This document shows positions 36,458 to 47,200 of a stretch of 64,000 nt of DNA, in pieces. The first letter of the stretch is position 1, and every line of letters begins with the position of its first letter. Both the position numbers and the translations under genes were made by a program. The DNA comes from Actinomucor elegans (lineage: Eukaryota > Mucoromycota > Mucoromycetes > Mucorales > Mucoraceae), in assembly GCA_026027325.1 (NCBI GenBank), contig JAMSLZ010000003.1, positions 3,224,001-3,288,000 on the forward strand, in the 5' to 3' direction. The notes beneath the pieces are model-generated. The model was not told where the DNA came from and did no database searches. It was given only the letters and a program-made list of their open reading frames with translations.

Positions 36458-36937
36458 TGTAATATACCAAGCCTTATGATGAATTTAGGTCCAATTAACT
36501 GGAATCTAGTAAAGGTTAAGCTTGGTGACATTGAGAGATCATCAGAGTTACAATTTGGTATCATACGGACATGTTGATAATTTTTTATAAACAGTTTCAG
36601 ATATTACAGTTCCCTGACTGCTTTAGTAGATCATAGTGCAAAAAGAAAAAGAAAAAAAAAACGAAACTTTAAAAGAACCCACGTCTTCGGGGGATGACAT
36701 CGAGCCAAGTGAGGACCTGTGTTTAATTGAGGTTCTTTAAAGAGCAGATCGGCGCTTAATAGCTTAGCACAACAATGGCCGGCCAGCCAGGCCAGTAACC
36801 TTATATAGGATGTCCTTAATATTCAGCCCAGCCCGTTATTTATATTTGTGTCATACAGACTCTGTCTTAATAGTTTTCTTAATGTCTGTAGCCTTTTCTT
36901 CTTTTTTCCTTTCAATTGTCTCTTTTTTTTATTAGAA

Positions 36938-38810
36938 ATGATCTGTCAAAATATTACTTTAAAAGATCAAAACGCGTCTAGATTTTCATTGAATGTAAGT
37001 ACATCAAACTATGCGGGATTTATGCTGAATTGAATTAACATGAATGTATATGTAATACAGTTACACTCGAACACTCATCATGATATCAGCAAGAAATCAC
37101 ATACCATTTCATCACTTCAAGACTGTGCCACTAGTGATGATACCAGTGTATTAAGCCGGTAATTAAATACCCTCCTATTCACTCTCTTTCTTTCTCTTTA
37201 ATTAATTTACTTTTATAGTGATACCATGTTGGAATCGGGTCTTGATAACAGCATATCAACAGCCAAACAACCAGAAACAAACAGTCTGGACTTACATTGG
37301 AAGACCATCGAAACTTACTATGTCGCGAGACTGGATTCACTTCATAAAGAAATCGAAACTGCTTCTCAGCAAAACGCAAAACTATCTTTAGCACGAGAAG
37401 AACTAGTTCAAGAAGTACTTAAACTGCATCAAAAGTCAATGGAACTTGGCTGCAAAAACGAAGATTTAGCTAGACAAATAGCTGAACGAGAGAACCATAT
37501 CAGCGCTTTCATGTACAATCCACCCCAACAGCAACAGCAACAGCAACAGCCACATGCGTTTGGTTCAGTTGTTGGAGTTACATTAGTAGATAAACCATAT
37601 AGTCCTCCAACACCTCCGTTACCTCCTACAAATAATTCTTCTTCATTGATAGTGGATATCAACTCTGATCTTTCTACACCGGCTACGAATCAGCAAAGCT
37701 CGACTTCTGATCAACTGCTGTCACCATCCGATGAGAAATCAACAGTCAAGAAAGAACCTGGTATCTTTCGTCAACTGAGTCTTCGACTATCAACGAGGAA
37801 AAGAAGGCAACAGCAGCAACAGCAGCAAGAAGATACACAACAAGGCCCTGCTCTACAGATTTCTGATCCTATTACTACTAATACGGCTATTCCAGCCGTG
37901 TCATCATCTGAGCCATTATTGCATCCTGCCGTGGTAATTTCATCTTCTACGTCTGATAATAAATACAACCTCCGTCAGCCGGCTGACAGTAATTACAAAC
38001 GAAAGAAAAGTAAAAATATATATACATATATATTCATATGAGATGATTTAAACTGATTTTTGATGATAATAGATTTGGTATTTGGTAATGATCTTATTCA
38101 ACAAGCTAAATCAGAAAACTCTGTCATTCCAAACGTAGTGTTGCAGTGCATTCGTGAGGTAGAATCGAGAGGTAAAAATCATGAATATGATACATATATC
38201 AGTTAATTAACGTGCAGTCTGTCTGGATCAGGATTATCAGTCGAGGGCATTTATCGTAAATCAGGTACCTTTGGTCTAGTCAAAGATTTACAAGATGCGT
38301 TTGATGAAAACAAGAACCCGAAATTATCTAAATATCAAGATATCAACGTGATTACTAGTCTATTGAAAATATACTTTAGAGATTTGCCAGTACCACTGAT
38401 ACCAAACGATTTCATTTGTAAGTACTGGATGGGAGTTGGTTAATTGTAAACTTACGATTTTATGTTACAGTACCGCCTACATTAAATGATCAAGAACGGT
38501 TAAATAAGACGTATACTTTATTGCATAGTATGCCCAAGGAAGCGTATTGCACCATCAAGCTCCTCGTGCAGCATTTGAAAAGGTAAATGAAATATATATT
38601 ACATAAGAAGAAAGAGGTAATTAAACATGCTATAGGGTTCATCAAAACCATACAAAAAATCGTATGCCTTCCAAAAATTTAGCTGTGGTATTTGGTCCTA
38701 CATTGATGCGGTTTACTATTGGAAATGAAGAGCAGCAAATGAGAGATATGATCAATACTATTGAATATATTATATCACAAAGCCATACGTTGTTTGCCGA
38801 TTATTCCTAG
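36938..38810 (+). CDS. RhoGAP-domain protein
   Basis: GTPase-activating protein for Rho-family GTPases. The ATG at 36938 opens MICQNITLKDQNASRF; it splices to LHSNTHHDISKKS and then DTMLESGLDNS. A coiled-coil region follows (VARLDSLHKEIETASQQN to CKNEDLARQIAEREN). Next comes a Gln/Pro/Ser-rich linker with two short polyQ tracts and a basic segment (RLSTRKRRQQ). The RhoGAP domain occupies the C-terminal part over several exons: VFGNDLIQQAKSEN, GLSVEGIYRKSGTFG with the arginine finger Arg in IYRKSG, DINVITSLLKIYFRDLPVPLIP and KNLAVVFGPTLMR. The stop TAG is at 38808-38810. The true start may lie upstream, because the ATG follows a TTATTAG that looks like an intron acceptor. Role in actin or polarity control is inferred from the family. 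Confidence 0.87.
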
Positions 38811-38988
38811 ATGTATTGTAAGCAGTAATCCGATATGGCTGGTTTTCCTTTCCTTTGATTTGTAAATTATCTAATATACCTTCAAGTTAAAACATTCATT
38901 CCATATATATGTAATAAAGTATAAATATATATATATATATATTATTTATTGAAATATGTACAGGAAATAAATAGGTAATAATGAATAA

Positions 38989-40707
38989 TTAGTCTAATTG
39001 CTGCACGATATTCTCCAAGGTAGCTCGATCCAAAGGTATAAAAAACAACTCGGTACCATCCAAACTCTTTCTAGTTGAAATCAGTTTATGGTCTCTAAAT
39101 TCGGTTAATTCAGTTCTCAAAGCCAGATCACTCGAGACATAGAACCCTTCACGGCACTTTTGATAGTATTGGCCATACGCAAGACCTACGCTTTCATTTC
39201 CACGACCATCCATGCGTGAATTCTTCATTTCTTCCAATTGGTGATCAGCTAAAATCTTGAAAACACCACGAGCATTGCTGGTCAGTGAATCCAGCACGAA
39301 TTTAGCACCACGAGCACCCCCTAGTTCATCTGTACGCACCAATAATGAATTCTCAAAACTGGTTTCTACCAAGTAATCATCAAACGTAGTTGCATCATGC
39401 CAGATCCAGTTAAATCGACTTGATTTGACATTGTCCCATAAAAGACCTGCGTTGATATGATCGACAGATGCTATCAAATGGATATTCTCTGCGTGCGCCA
39501 GCATGGATAGCGCAGTCTGCGCTCGTTCGTTTCGTAGGTTGGGGCCATCCAAATTATGAATGACTATATACAAACTTTCATATTCTCGATCTTCATCTGC
39601 AAAATAATCGCAAATGAACTTGACATGGTCTTGTATGACACCTGTAGGCGCTGTCATACCCAATGCGCCAGCTGTGATTTTAAGCAGTATATCTTTGATA
39701 GTGATAGAGGGAAAGAATCCATTCACAACAATCATAGGCCCATCTGTTAAAGAAGACTGAGCGAAATCATTGAGCAAGTTACGTTTGGAGCCGTAACCAT
39801 AAAAAACGAGGTTGAAACCAGCATGTAGTTCAAAGAACCATTGAGGAAAGTGCTGTTTGTGCATTTCTGATAAAATACCAATCTCTTTACTGTGTTTTGC
39901 GGGAGTATCTTGCAAGATTTGATGAAATTCTTGAGGCTCAAGTACTGGTAGTTTGGAAAGCGTATTATCTGAAGTTTTGGAAGTGGTATGAAGATCTTGA
40001 AAGTATCTCTCGTAGCCTTCTATTTGATCAAACATTGGCTTCTTTTTTTTACGCATATGGTCATCATCATCACTAGATTCTTCATCTTCTTCTGACGGCT
40101 GCTTTTGCTCTTCAATTTCACTATCTGAAGTCTCTGGATACTCTTCCTGTTCTTCCTCTTCGTCTCGATCGTCTTTTAACAGTTCCAACTGTCTTTGCAC
40201 CTTTCTTCTTTTCGAATGGTTAGGTGCAGTTGATATCGCTGTTTCACGTTCTTGCTTTTTTGTTTGCGTTACGCGTGTTGATCTTGATGTTTTTAATGTT
40301 TGAGCTGGCACGTCTTCTTCAATTAAAGCTTTTTTAAGCATGGTACTATTAGATTTTTTGACTGATTGTTGGAATTTAAACATGGATCTGCCGCTGACAT
40401 CGACATTTTCTTTATCATGGAGCATTTCTTGGTCATTATCATCTATCGTTTTGAAATGGGAGAGCATTTCGCCCGTGACATCGGTTTGATCAATGTCCAT
40501 ATCGACAGGAATAACATTTTTTTTCGATTTTTTGTCAAGGCCAACTGTTAGGCCTGCATCAATCTGCTTCGATCTCAACTTCCTCACAGATTTGACTTTG
40601 GATTTGTGTTCCTTGGCTAAATCCTCTTCAAGTTGGATCGATCTGGCATCGACTATGCTGACAATGTGAACTGGAATCTGGTCGTCTGTTTGTGTAATGA
40701 CCTTCAT
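38989..40707 (-). CDS. ORC2: origin recognition complex subunit 2
   Basis: Intronless gene for a 572-residue ORC2, close to the usual length of this subunit. ATG at 40707. The N-terminal half is charged and probably disordered (acidic runs such as DDRDEEEEQEEYPE). The conserved ORC2 core starts at about residue 230: GYERYFQDLH, QEFHQILQDTP, HFPQWFFELHAGFNLVFYGYGSKRNLLNDF (the degenerate Walker-A-like region), VVNGFFPSITIKDIL and SLYIVIHNLDGPNLRN, then the SVDHINAGLLWD region. A winged-helix-like C-terminus follows (YQKCREGFYVSSDLALRTELTEFRDHKLI). It binds replication origins as part of ORC and is nuclear. It converges on the RhoGAP gene with 178 nt between the stops. Confidence 0.95.
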   Translation of the reverse strand: MKVITQTDDQIPVHIVSIVDARSIQLEEDLAKEHKSKVKSVRKLRSKQIDAGLTVGLDKKSKKNVIPVDMDIDQTDVTGEMLSHFKTIDDNDQEMLHDKENVDVSGRSMFKFQQSVKKSNSTMLKKALIEEDVPAQTLKTSRSTRVTQTKKQERETAISTAPNHSKRRKVQRQLELLKDDRDEEEEQEEYPETSDSEIEEQKQPSEEDEESSDDDDHMRKKKKPMFDQIEGYERYFQDLHTTSKTSDNTLSKLPVLEPQEFHQILQDTPAKHSKEIGILSEMHKQHFPQWFFELHAGFNLVFYGYGSKRNLLNDFAQSSLTDGPMIVVNGFFPSITIKDILLKITAGALGMTAPTGVIQDHVKFICDYFADEDREYESLYIVIHNLDGPNLRNERAQTALSMLAHAENIHLIASVDHINAGLLWDNVKSSRFNWIWHDATTFDDYLVETSFENSLLVRTDELGGARGAKFVLDSLTSNARGVFKILADHQLEEMKNSRMDGRGNESVGLAYGQYYQKCREGFYVSSDLALRTELTEFRDHKLISTRKSLDGTELFFIPLDRATLENIVQQLD

Positions 40708-41566
40708 TGAATGTAAACTGTATTAAAGGGAAAGAAAAATTAACCCCCAAGTGCGCGCAAAGGTTCCGATACTCCGTCACGGTTGTGCGGGTGGGCTTGA
40801 AGCGACTTGCTTTACATCAGGCTTAAAGTTCTTAAGACGCTAATTGGCTGGCGGAAATTAAACTAGAAATGTAGTAGTAGTAGTAGTAGTAGTGATCTCA
40901 AGAATGAAATAGTTCTACAGGTACTTTGATACAAAATTTAGATAGTTACAAAGCACTTACTATAGTTTGTGAACACTTTAATTATGCTTTAAGTGATGTG
41001 AATATTATACTGCTTTTGTTTGTAAATTACCATTTATTTGCAGACAAGGTCTAATTTTTGGATTCTTTAGTTGAATCATCATGATTTGTTTTTCTGTAGA
41101 TAAAATTATGCAAAAAAAAAAAAAAAAAAAAAAAAAAATGAGTATACATCTTTAATATAGTATCAACTCGATATTATAATTAATGTTTCTAAAGTGAGAT
41201 TCTTATTGCCAAAAGGATATATCTAAAATACTAAAAAAAAAATCGGCCAAGGGGAGTATTCATAGATCAATTCATTCTCTAGGGAAAGCTTTTAATTAAC
41301 TTTAGTGATTCCACTATGATAAGGTTAGCGTATGTAGCTTTTATTGGCAGAGAAAAATTGAGCGATTTTTCCGTAATTCATGTCTAGCATTATCTGATAC
41401 TTTGATGGGATTCTCCATCAGATATATATATATATAAACTAGATTGTTTGATTGTACATACGGAGAATCTTTAAGGTAATTAAATCTCCGCTGCGCGTAC
41501 CGCTAATATGAAGTTAAATTGTTACTTGACTTTTGCTAGAATTGCTCTTGTAATTGCAAGATTCAA
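40708..41566. other. divergent intergenic region ORC2/SMU1
   Basis: Shared upstream region of two divergent genes. It contains the TAG microsatellite and a 27-nt A-run (41112-41138). No gene is seen. Confidence 0.5.
40871..40893. repeat. TAG trinucleotide microsatellite
   Basis: About eight TAG units in the spacer upstream of ORC2 and SMU1; read directly. Confidence 0.8.
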
Positions 41567-42845
41567 ATGTCAAGCATAGATAAACAAGAGTAAAGTGTGA
41601 TCGTATTGAAAAATAAAGGCGTCCACTAATCTATAGTTTAGGGTTGTCAAATTGATTATTCAATTCTTGAGAGAAAATAATTTGAATCGATCGCGATCAA
41701 CACTAGAAAAGGAATCGAACACAAATATAAATACTGTTGAAAACAAGTCGAGATTTTTGCAAGACATTATTGACGGCCGTTGGGATCTCGTTCTCAAGCA
41801 GGTTACCTTGCTTGATATTCCAAATGAAAAGCTATTTGATTTATACGAACAGGTAAGAAAGAAAAAACTCAAACGATCAAGATTACGTTTAGGAACTTAC
41901 AAGTGAAAAACTAGATTACCTTTGAATTAATCGAAAACGATGAAATAAGCACAGCAGAAGTGCTGCTTAGAAAATCAAACGTACTTCGCGCCATGAGCGA
42001 AGATCAGGCAGACAGATATGAAATGATTGAAAGATATCTAGAAAAGCACGATGAAAAGCTGCAGTATACGACCGAATTAAGACGATCCAACATATCGAAA
42101 CGTAACGTATCACTTATTATATACAAATGGCAATGATCTGATTGTATATAAATGTATTTACAGAATTAGAGAAAGAGATAGCAGTAGCGCCTGCCAGTAG
42201 ATTGCTCACTTTACTCGGCCAAAGTCTTAAATGGCAACAACAGCAAGGTGTTCTGCAACCCAATGCTTCTTATGATATGTTTCGTGGGGTTGTTTCGGTG
42301 CAAAGAGCAGAAGAAGACGTATTTGCTTCAAAACCGTATGTTTCTATCAAGTTTCCTGGTAAAAAGACGCATGCTGAATGTGCTACATTTTCGAAGAATG
42401 GCCTCTATCTTGCCACAGGATCTGTGGATGGATTTATCGAGATTTGGAACTATTTAACCGGCAAACTAAGAAAGGACTTGACGTATCAAGCAAAAGATAG
42501 TTTGATGGCTATGGATAAGTCCGTACTATGTGTTCAATTTAGTCAAGACACTGAACTACTGGCTTCAGGCTCATTAGATGGTAAGATTAGTGTGTGGAAG
42601 GTGAAATCAGGGCAATGTCAAAAAAGAATTCCAGCTGCGCACACGGAAGGCGTTACTTCAGTTTGTTTTAGTAAAGATAGTACACAAGTTTTGAGTGCAA
42701 GTTATGATCAGACAATACGAATCCATGGTTTGAAATCAGGCAAAATGCTAAAAGAATTTAGAGGACATGGATCTTTTATCAATTCAGTAATCTATTCTGC
42801 GGATAATACACGTGTTCTAAGTGCTAGTAGTGATGGCACGGTAAA

Positions 42846-42886
<41 letters not shown>

Positions 42887-43387
42887 TATCAAGTTATTAC
42901 ATCTCTGTTAAATGTGAACTAACCATGCATATTATAGATTTGGGACTCGAAATCGACCAGCTGCCTGTATACTGTGAATCCTCAACCTATACTTGAAAAG
43001 GGCCAACTTAATCCTATGGGCGGTATCGGCAATGCTTCTGTGCAAAGTATCATCCAAATGCCCAAGAATCCTGATCACTATTTAATCTGTAATAAGACCA
43101 ATACACTGTTCATCATGTCTACAAGAGGTCAAATCCTTAAAACATTCACACACAACCAAAAAGCAGGATCTGATTTCATAGCAGCAGCTACATCACCGCA
43201 GGGAGATTTTATTTATGGTATAGCAGAAGACTCCTATATGTACGGATTTCAATTAACTACTGGTGCACAAGTGGGCAAAGTCAAAGTCTGCGAGAATGAA
43301 GTAATTGGCATGACAAGTCATCCATTATCTAATGTTGTAGTAGTTTATGATGATGCTGGTTATGTTTTGTTCTTTAAAGCACCTTAA
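41567..43387 (+). CDS. SMU1: SMU1-like WD40 splicing factor
   Basis: Spliceosomal protein that with RED/IK acts at B-complex activation. Exon 1 starts at the ATG at 41567 (MSSIDKQE) and splices to [17 protein letters not shown], a LisH motif; the CTLH part follows ([17 protein letters not shown]). The signature [34 protein letters not shown] region comes next. A WD40 propeller follows: [70 protein letters not shown] text, DGTVKIWDSKST, up to GYVLFFKAP and TAA at 43385-43387. All exon joins were checked in frame. The last intron starts GTAAAAA and contains 36 consecutive A; if unspliced it would insert a poly-Lys run. The match to human SMU1 is collinear throughout. Confidence 0.95.
42849..42884 (+). 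repeat. poly-A tract (36 nt) in SMU1 intron
   Basis: Uninterrupted A-run immediately after the GT donor of the last SMU1 intron; read directly. Confidence 0.9.
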
Positions 43388-43413
43388 TAAATAAGAATTA
43401 TGTACAATATATA

Positions 43414-45214
43414 CTATTCGTCTTCGTCTAGTCGGATTCTACCTCCACCTCTCCATCTAGGAACAGCTTGACCGATACCCCGAGCATGCTGTATCCAGAT
43501 ATAAATACGTATAGATGTCTTGTATAGCCACCTAATACCATCACTGAGACCGTAGCAGGTGTTTGTTTCGAGATAAATCTCCAAGCTAAGAGACGTCAAA
43601 GCAATCACGGTATAAAACATGGGATTAAAGCCATAACGTGCTAGGATGAATCCACCAACTAAGCTTCCTAGACCTGCTCCAATACCAGTATACATGGCAG
43701 CCAAAACACCTTTATATATATATATGTTAGAAGCATAATATATCATGTTAAAATGACATACCTTGCGATGTAGCTTGCAATGAAGGGGGAGCTAATTCAT
43801 CCGCTTGCACTACACCAGCACCCCATAACGCAGAAAATGCGACACCATTGAGTAAATGCAGACCAAGAGCAATGCTAGCTCCAGTCGGGCCTCTGGGTAT
43901 AATTGTATATGCAAATACACGAGCAATGGTTAATACATGACCAAGAACGACCAAACTTTTGATACCAATTAATCGAATAAGCTATAGAACAGTTAGTTTC
44001 CTATAAGCTAGCATATGCATTATGCTTACATCTTTTGAATAAAAGAAAAAGACAAGCTCAGTAGAAGAACCGATTAGACCTGTCAAACCAACTTGTGTAG
44101 AAGTTGCACCTAAATCGTTCTTGAGATAGATAAACAGAAAGATAATAACCATATTCAAAGCAGCACCCATCAGCATCATGGTTAAAAAGAATAAAGAAAC
44201 TTCTGGTTTTTTCAATAGCTGCCATAGCGTTGAAGGTTCATTACTGAGGTGGTTTGATCGGAGCGATCGACGTCTATGTGATGGAGGATTGGATAGATTA
44301 ACAGCTTCGATAATGCTTGATTCAGTAGCAAATTGAATCAAGCGTTGGATTTCGTTTTGACGTATCTGAGGTGAATCCAAATCCATTCCCACTTCGTCAT
44401 AGGAATCCATACGAAATTGCTTCATCGTCTTTCTTTTCGGTCTTGTAGCTGATGTAGAAGAAGAAGTGGCAACTGCCGGTGTAGTATTCTTTGGGGATTG
44501 CTGGTGATGAGAAGGTGACGATATGAATAATCTACGTTGGATCCCATTATTATCATCTATTCTTTCTGATTTAAACTGAGTGTTTCCGCAAACAAGGATG
44601 AAGCACACAGCCGAAGCGGCATAAATGTAAAAGATGGCGTTCATATCATCTACCCAATCCGTGATAAGGCCGACCATGGAGGACGCAATACCAAAAGAAA
44701 TAGATCCCCACATACGCTGCCTACCATATTGATCCTTGTTCCTACCCAAAATCTTCAAGACACCACCATCTACTAAAGGCAGTACAGGCACACCAAAGAA
44801 CGCGAAACAGACTGAAGTCACTGTCACCATGATGATTGTAAGCTTATTTCGATCTGTTTCCGACTCGATAGGTTGGACTGCTACCGAGATACCCATCACA
44901 CTGACAATAGCGATAGTGGCCAAGGTGTGTAAGACACACATGATATATCGGTGAGTTTTCGTTTTATCTGCAATAGTAGCCCATAATGGACAAGCAACTG
45001 CAGAAATAAATGGTGCTATATAGACAAAGTTTGTTAAATCTCGGTCTTTTTTCGATTATGTTTCTCGAAGCAATTTACCAATAGCTACTAGTAAACCAAT
45101 TTGATCACCTTTAAGTCCTAATTGAGAGGAATAGAATAAAGCAAGATAAACAGGTGCAGAACCTTGACAAGCAAATAAGAATGTATATAATAATTTAGGT
45201 GCAAGATAAGGCAT
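43414..45214 (-). CDS. MFS transporter, MFSD6-like
   Basis: Major facilitator of the MFS_1_like/MFSD6 group. The ATG at 45214 opens MPYLAPKLLYTFLFACQGS, then YLALFYSSQLGLKGDQIGLL and the diagnostic loop ISAVACPLWATIADKTKTHR. A large exon (about 44941-43985) encodes helices 3-8 with GRNKDQYGRQRMWGSISFG (the second conserved R-rich loop) and a long cytosolic loop that is Ser/Thr/Arg-rich (ATSSSTSATRPKRKT). Further exons encode LIRLIGIKSLVVLGH, GLHLLNGVAFSALWGAGVV and GVLAAMYTGIGAGLGSLVGG. The C-terminal tail is Arg/Gly-rich and ends RLDEDE at 43414. Substrate unknown. The initiating ATG could be further upstream, but none is evident. The 3' ends of this gene and SMU1 are 26 nt apart. Confidence 0.85.
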
Positions 45215-45699
45215 GACCCTTTTATTATTATCAAAGAATGTGTAGATTTATATTTAGTTCGAGAAAAGACTATTTCTATGATTCTTTTTTCTTTCAATTG
45301 AAAATGTAATGGTAATAAAGAAACTCGAAATATATAATGGCCTCGTCTGATTCCGAGATTCAATTACCGCGGCCAATATTATTACGCCTATTAAATCGCA
45401 GAAAGACCAGGTGATACAGCTTGCTGCACGAATGTAAGCTCTATTATCATGATGAGAAAATGCAATACAGCAGTTGCAATGTTAAATGGCAGTTTTCTAA
45501 ATTGAATAGTAGTAAGGAATTAAATCTCGATAGACGGTTTTTTATGCCAAAAGGGGCAGCTTTTTTATTGGATTTTTAGAATAGTACACCCTCCAAGCAT
45601 GTTTTAAAGGTATTCCCCAAACTGCAAAAGAGATGCTCAAAAAAAGACTAGGAAGGACTGCATTATAGTAGCCAAACCATCAGAAGTTTCGAAAGAGCT

Positions 45700-45930
45700 T
45701 CACTTGACTTTATTCCTAACTATTGACCAAGCGTTCTTAATAGAGTTAAGTTCAGGAAAATAAGGTGGAAGATAGAAGCGTGTATACTCTCTTTCCACGA
45801 CTATAGCGTTTATTCCCTTGGTAGTATGGACATGTGCATTGTTCATCACTAAATAAAAGCCTTTCGTTTCTTCGAGCCAATCCATTTCCTCCAAATTTTT
45901 ATGAATGAAATACAAATAATGTGGCTGTAT
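45700..45930 (-). pseudogene. Tc1/mariner-type transposase fragment
   Basis: A 77-codon open piece encodes the C-terminal part of a DDE transposase of the Tc1/mariner-IS630 type: FYLVMNNAHVHTTKGI followed by RFYLPPYFPELNSIKNAW and IVRNKVK before the stop at 45700-45702. In active relatives the first block carries the second catalytic Asp (DNA) and the last one reads NPIE with the catalytic acid. Here they are Asn (NNAH) and Lys (SIKN), so the fragment could not be active even if it were complete. The N-terminal DNA-binding part is not found nearby. It is a dead copy. Confidence 0.75.
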
Positions 45931-46383
45931 ATAACAAAGTCATAAATAACGGTTTATAAACGCTTTCTCTGATAGCATTCACAACAAAACGAAAATAGTA
46001 AAACTTGCAGTGATTTTTATATAATATTGTATAAAAACAGGTTCGTTTTTTATATATATATATATTTAAACATTGCAATGAAATTAGAGAATAGAAATAA
46101 AATATACATATGTCTTTGAATATATCAATGTGAGGGTATACTATCGAAAAAAAAACCGTCTGCTTAAAAGTGTGTTTTGTTTCGTTTTATTTGATCTTCC
46201 TTCAAACCGATTTTAACTTGTTATCGGTGTATAATAACCTTGTATTCATGCATTTTGTTTTGCAAATTGTCAATATTTGCTTTCAGTAATATAACTGTAG
46301 CTCCATTATTGATTGTTGGTGGATTGGAGGTTAATGGGTTTGGTACTTGTGGATAAGAAGGAACATCATATGAGATTGGTGAT

Positions 46384-47200
46384 CTATTTCAATCTATAGA
46401 CCCTAATACTTTTGTCTTTCATTAAGCCTATTGTTACCATGCTTTTTAAAGAATATGTAAGCATTTCCTCTGAATGAAAATGAAAAAAGTCATATCTAGA
46501 ACAGTAAATAGCAAAAGTATTAGGATAAACACTATAAAATTCCGTAGTTTTGAATACCAACGATTCAACTTTTAAAAGTTTGAAACGTTCAAAATGCTCT
46601 AAGAGAGGCAAAAGTCTCTGAACCAATTATTCACTTCGGTGGTGGTATTATTAGGATCAATTTCGTCTAACGCAATTGTAAGATTTTGACTGTTGCAGTA
46701 AGGTTTCATTTAGTCAATTATGCCTAATATGGATTGAAAGGTCATGATTCTGCTCTCCAACATCGTGTTCTTCAGAAATGGTGATTGAATTATCTAGTTA
46801 ATTCAGTCAAACGTTCTTCATTTGTAAACAGTCTTATGCTGTAGCATCTATCTCTCTTTGATACTGTGATACTATGTCCTCATCTACTGTTCTATGATGC
46901 TGATTGACGCTGTGGAATAGTTTACAGTCTGAACATGTCCATATAGACGGTAATATTTTCCACTTTTGACCATCTCGTTGACTACTTGGATTTCAAGCTT
47001 GTAAAGGTCCCGATAGAGACTATTCTTGTTATGCCTCTACACAAAACTCTGGCCAATATCAATGATCCTCACTGGATACGAAAATACTCTAATTTTAAAG
47101 CTTGCCACCTATATCAAATCCTTTGTAACAAAGGCTCCAATTAACGGTGAACAAAGAATATACTAAATCTCGTCAGTCGAGTGCGCAACTATTCCACAGT
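46384..47200 (-). pseudogene. decayed ORF region, family unknown
   Basis: Several adjacent coding-like pieces lie in shifting frames on the minus strand. Near 47030-46890: NSLYRDLYKLEIQVVNEMVKSG; an overlapping frame has IWTCSDCKLFHSVNQHHRT with a CxxC pair. Near 46710-46610: LTIALDEIDPNNTTTEV-NNWFRD. Then 46626-46384: RLLPLLEHFERFKLLKVES to GLMKDKSIRVYRLK and a stop. The change of frame at the LS/LVQRLL junction and stops between pieces indicate a degraded gene, perhaps transposon-borne given the transposase fragment nearby. No family is recognised. Confidence 0.35.

Larger units (their letters stand above)
32924..36937. other. long gene-poor stretch with simple repeats
   Basis: Four kilobases without a supported gene. 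It holds a (TA)n run near 34461-34480, a three-fold AGATCTAT repeat (34361-34382), a 40-nt T-run (34867-34906), a copy of the dispersed motif (35781-35800) and a GC-richer structured spot at 36394-36457. The open frames here are A/T-driven. Confidence 0.5.

Noticed and set aside
36660..36760. Possible small RNA (CTTCGGGGGATGACATCGAGCC-like text reminiscent of the U6 5' end)
   Set aside because: The conserved ACAGAGA and AGCATGG-type blocks of U6 are absent downstream.
40871..40893. Possible CRISPR-like or regulatory array at the TAG repeat
   Set aside because: It is a plain trinucleotide microsatellite without spacers.
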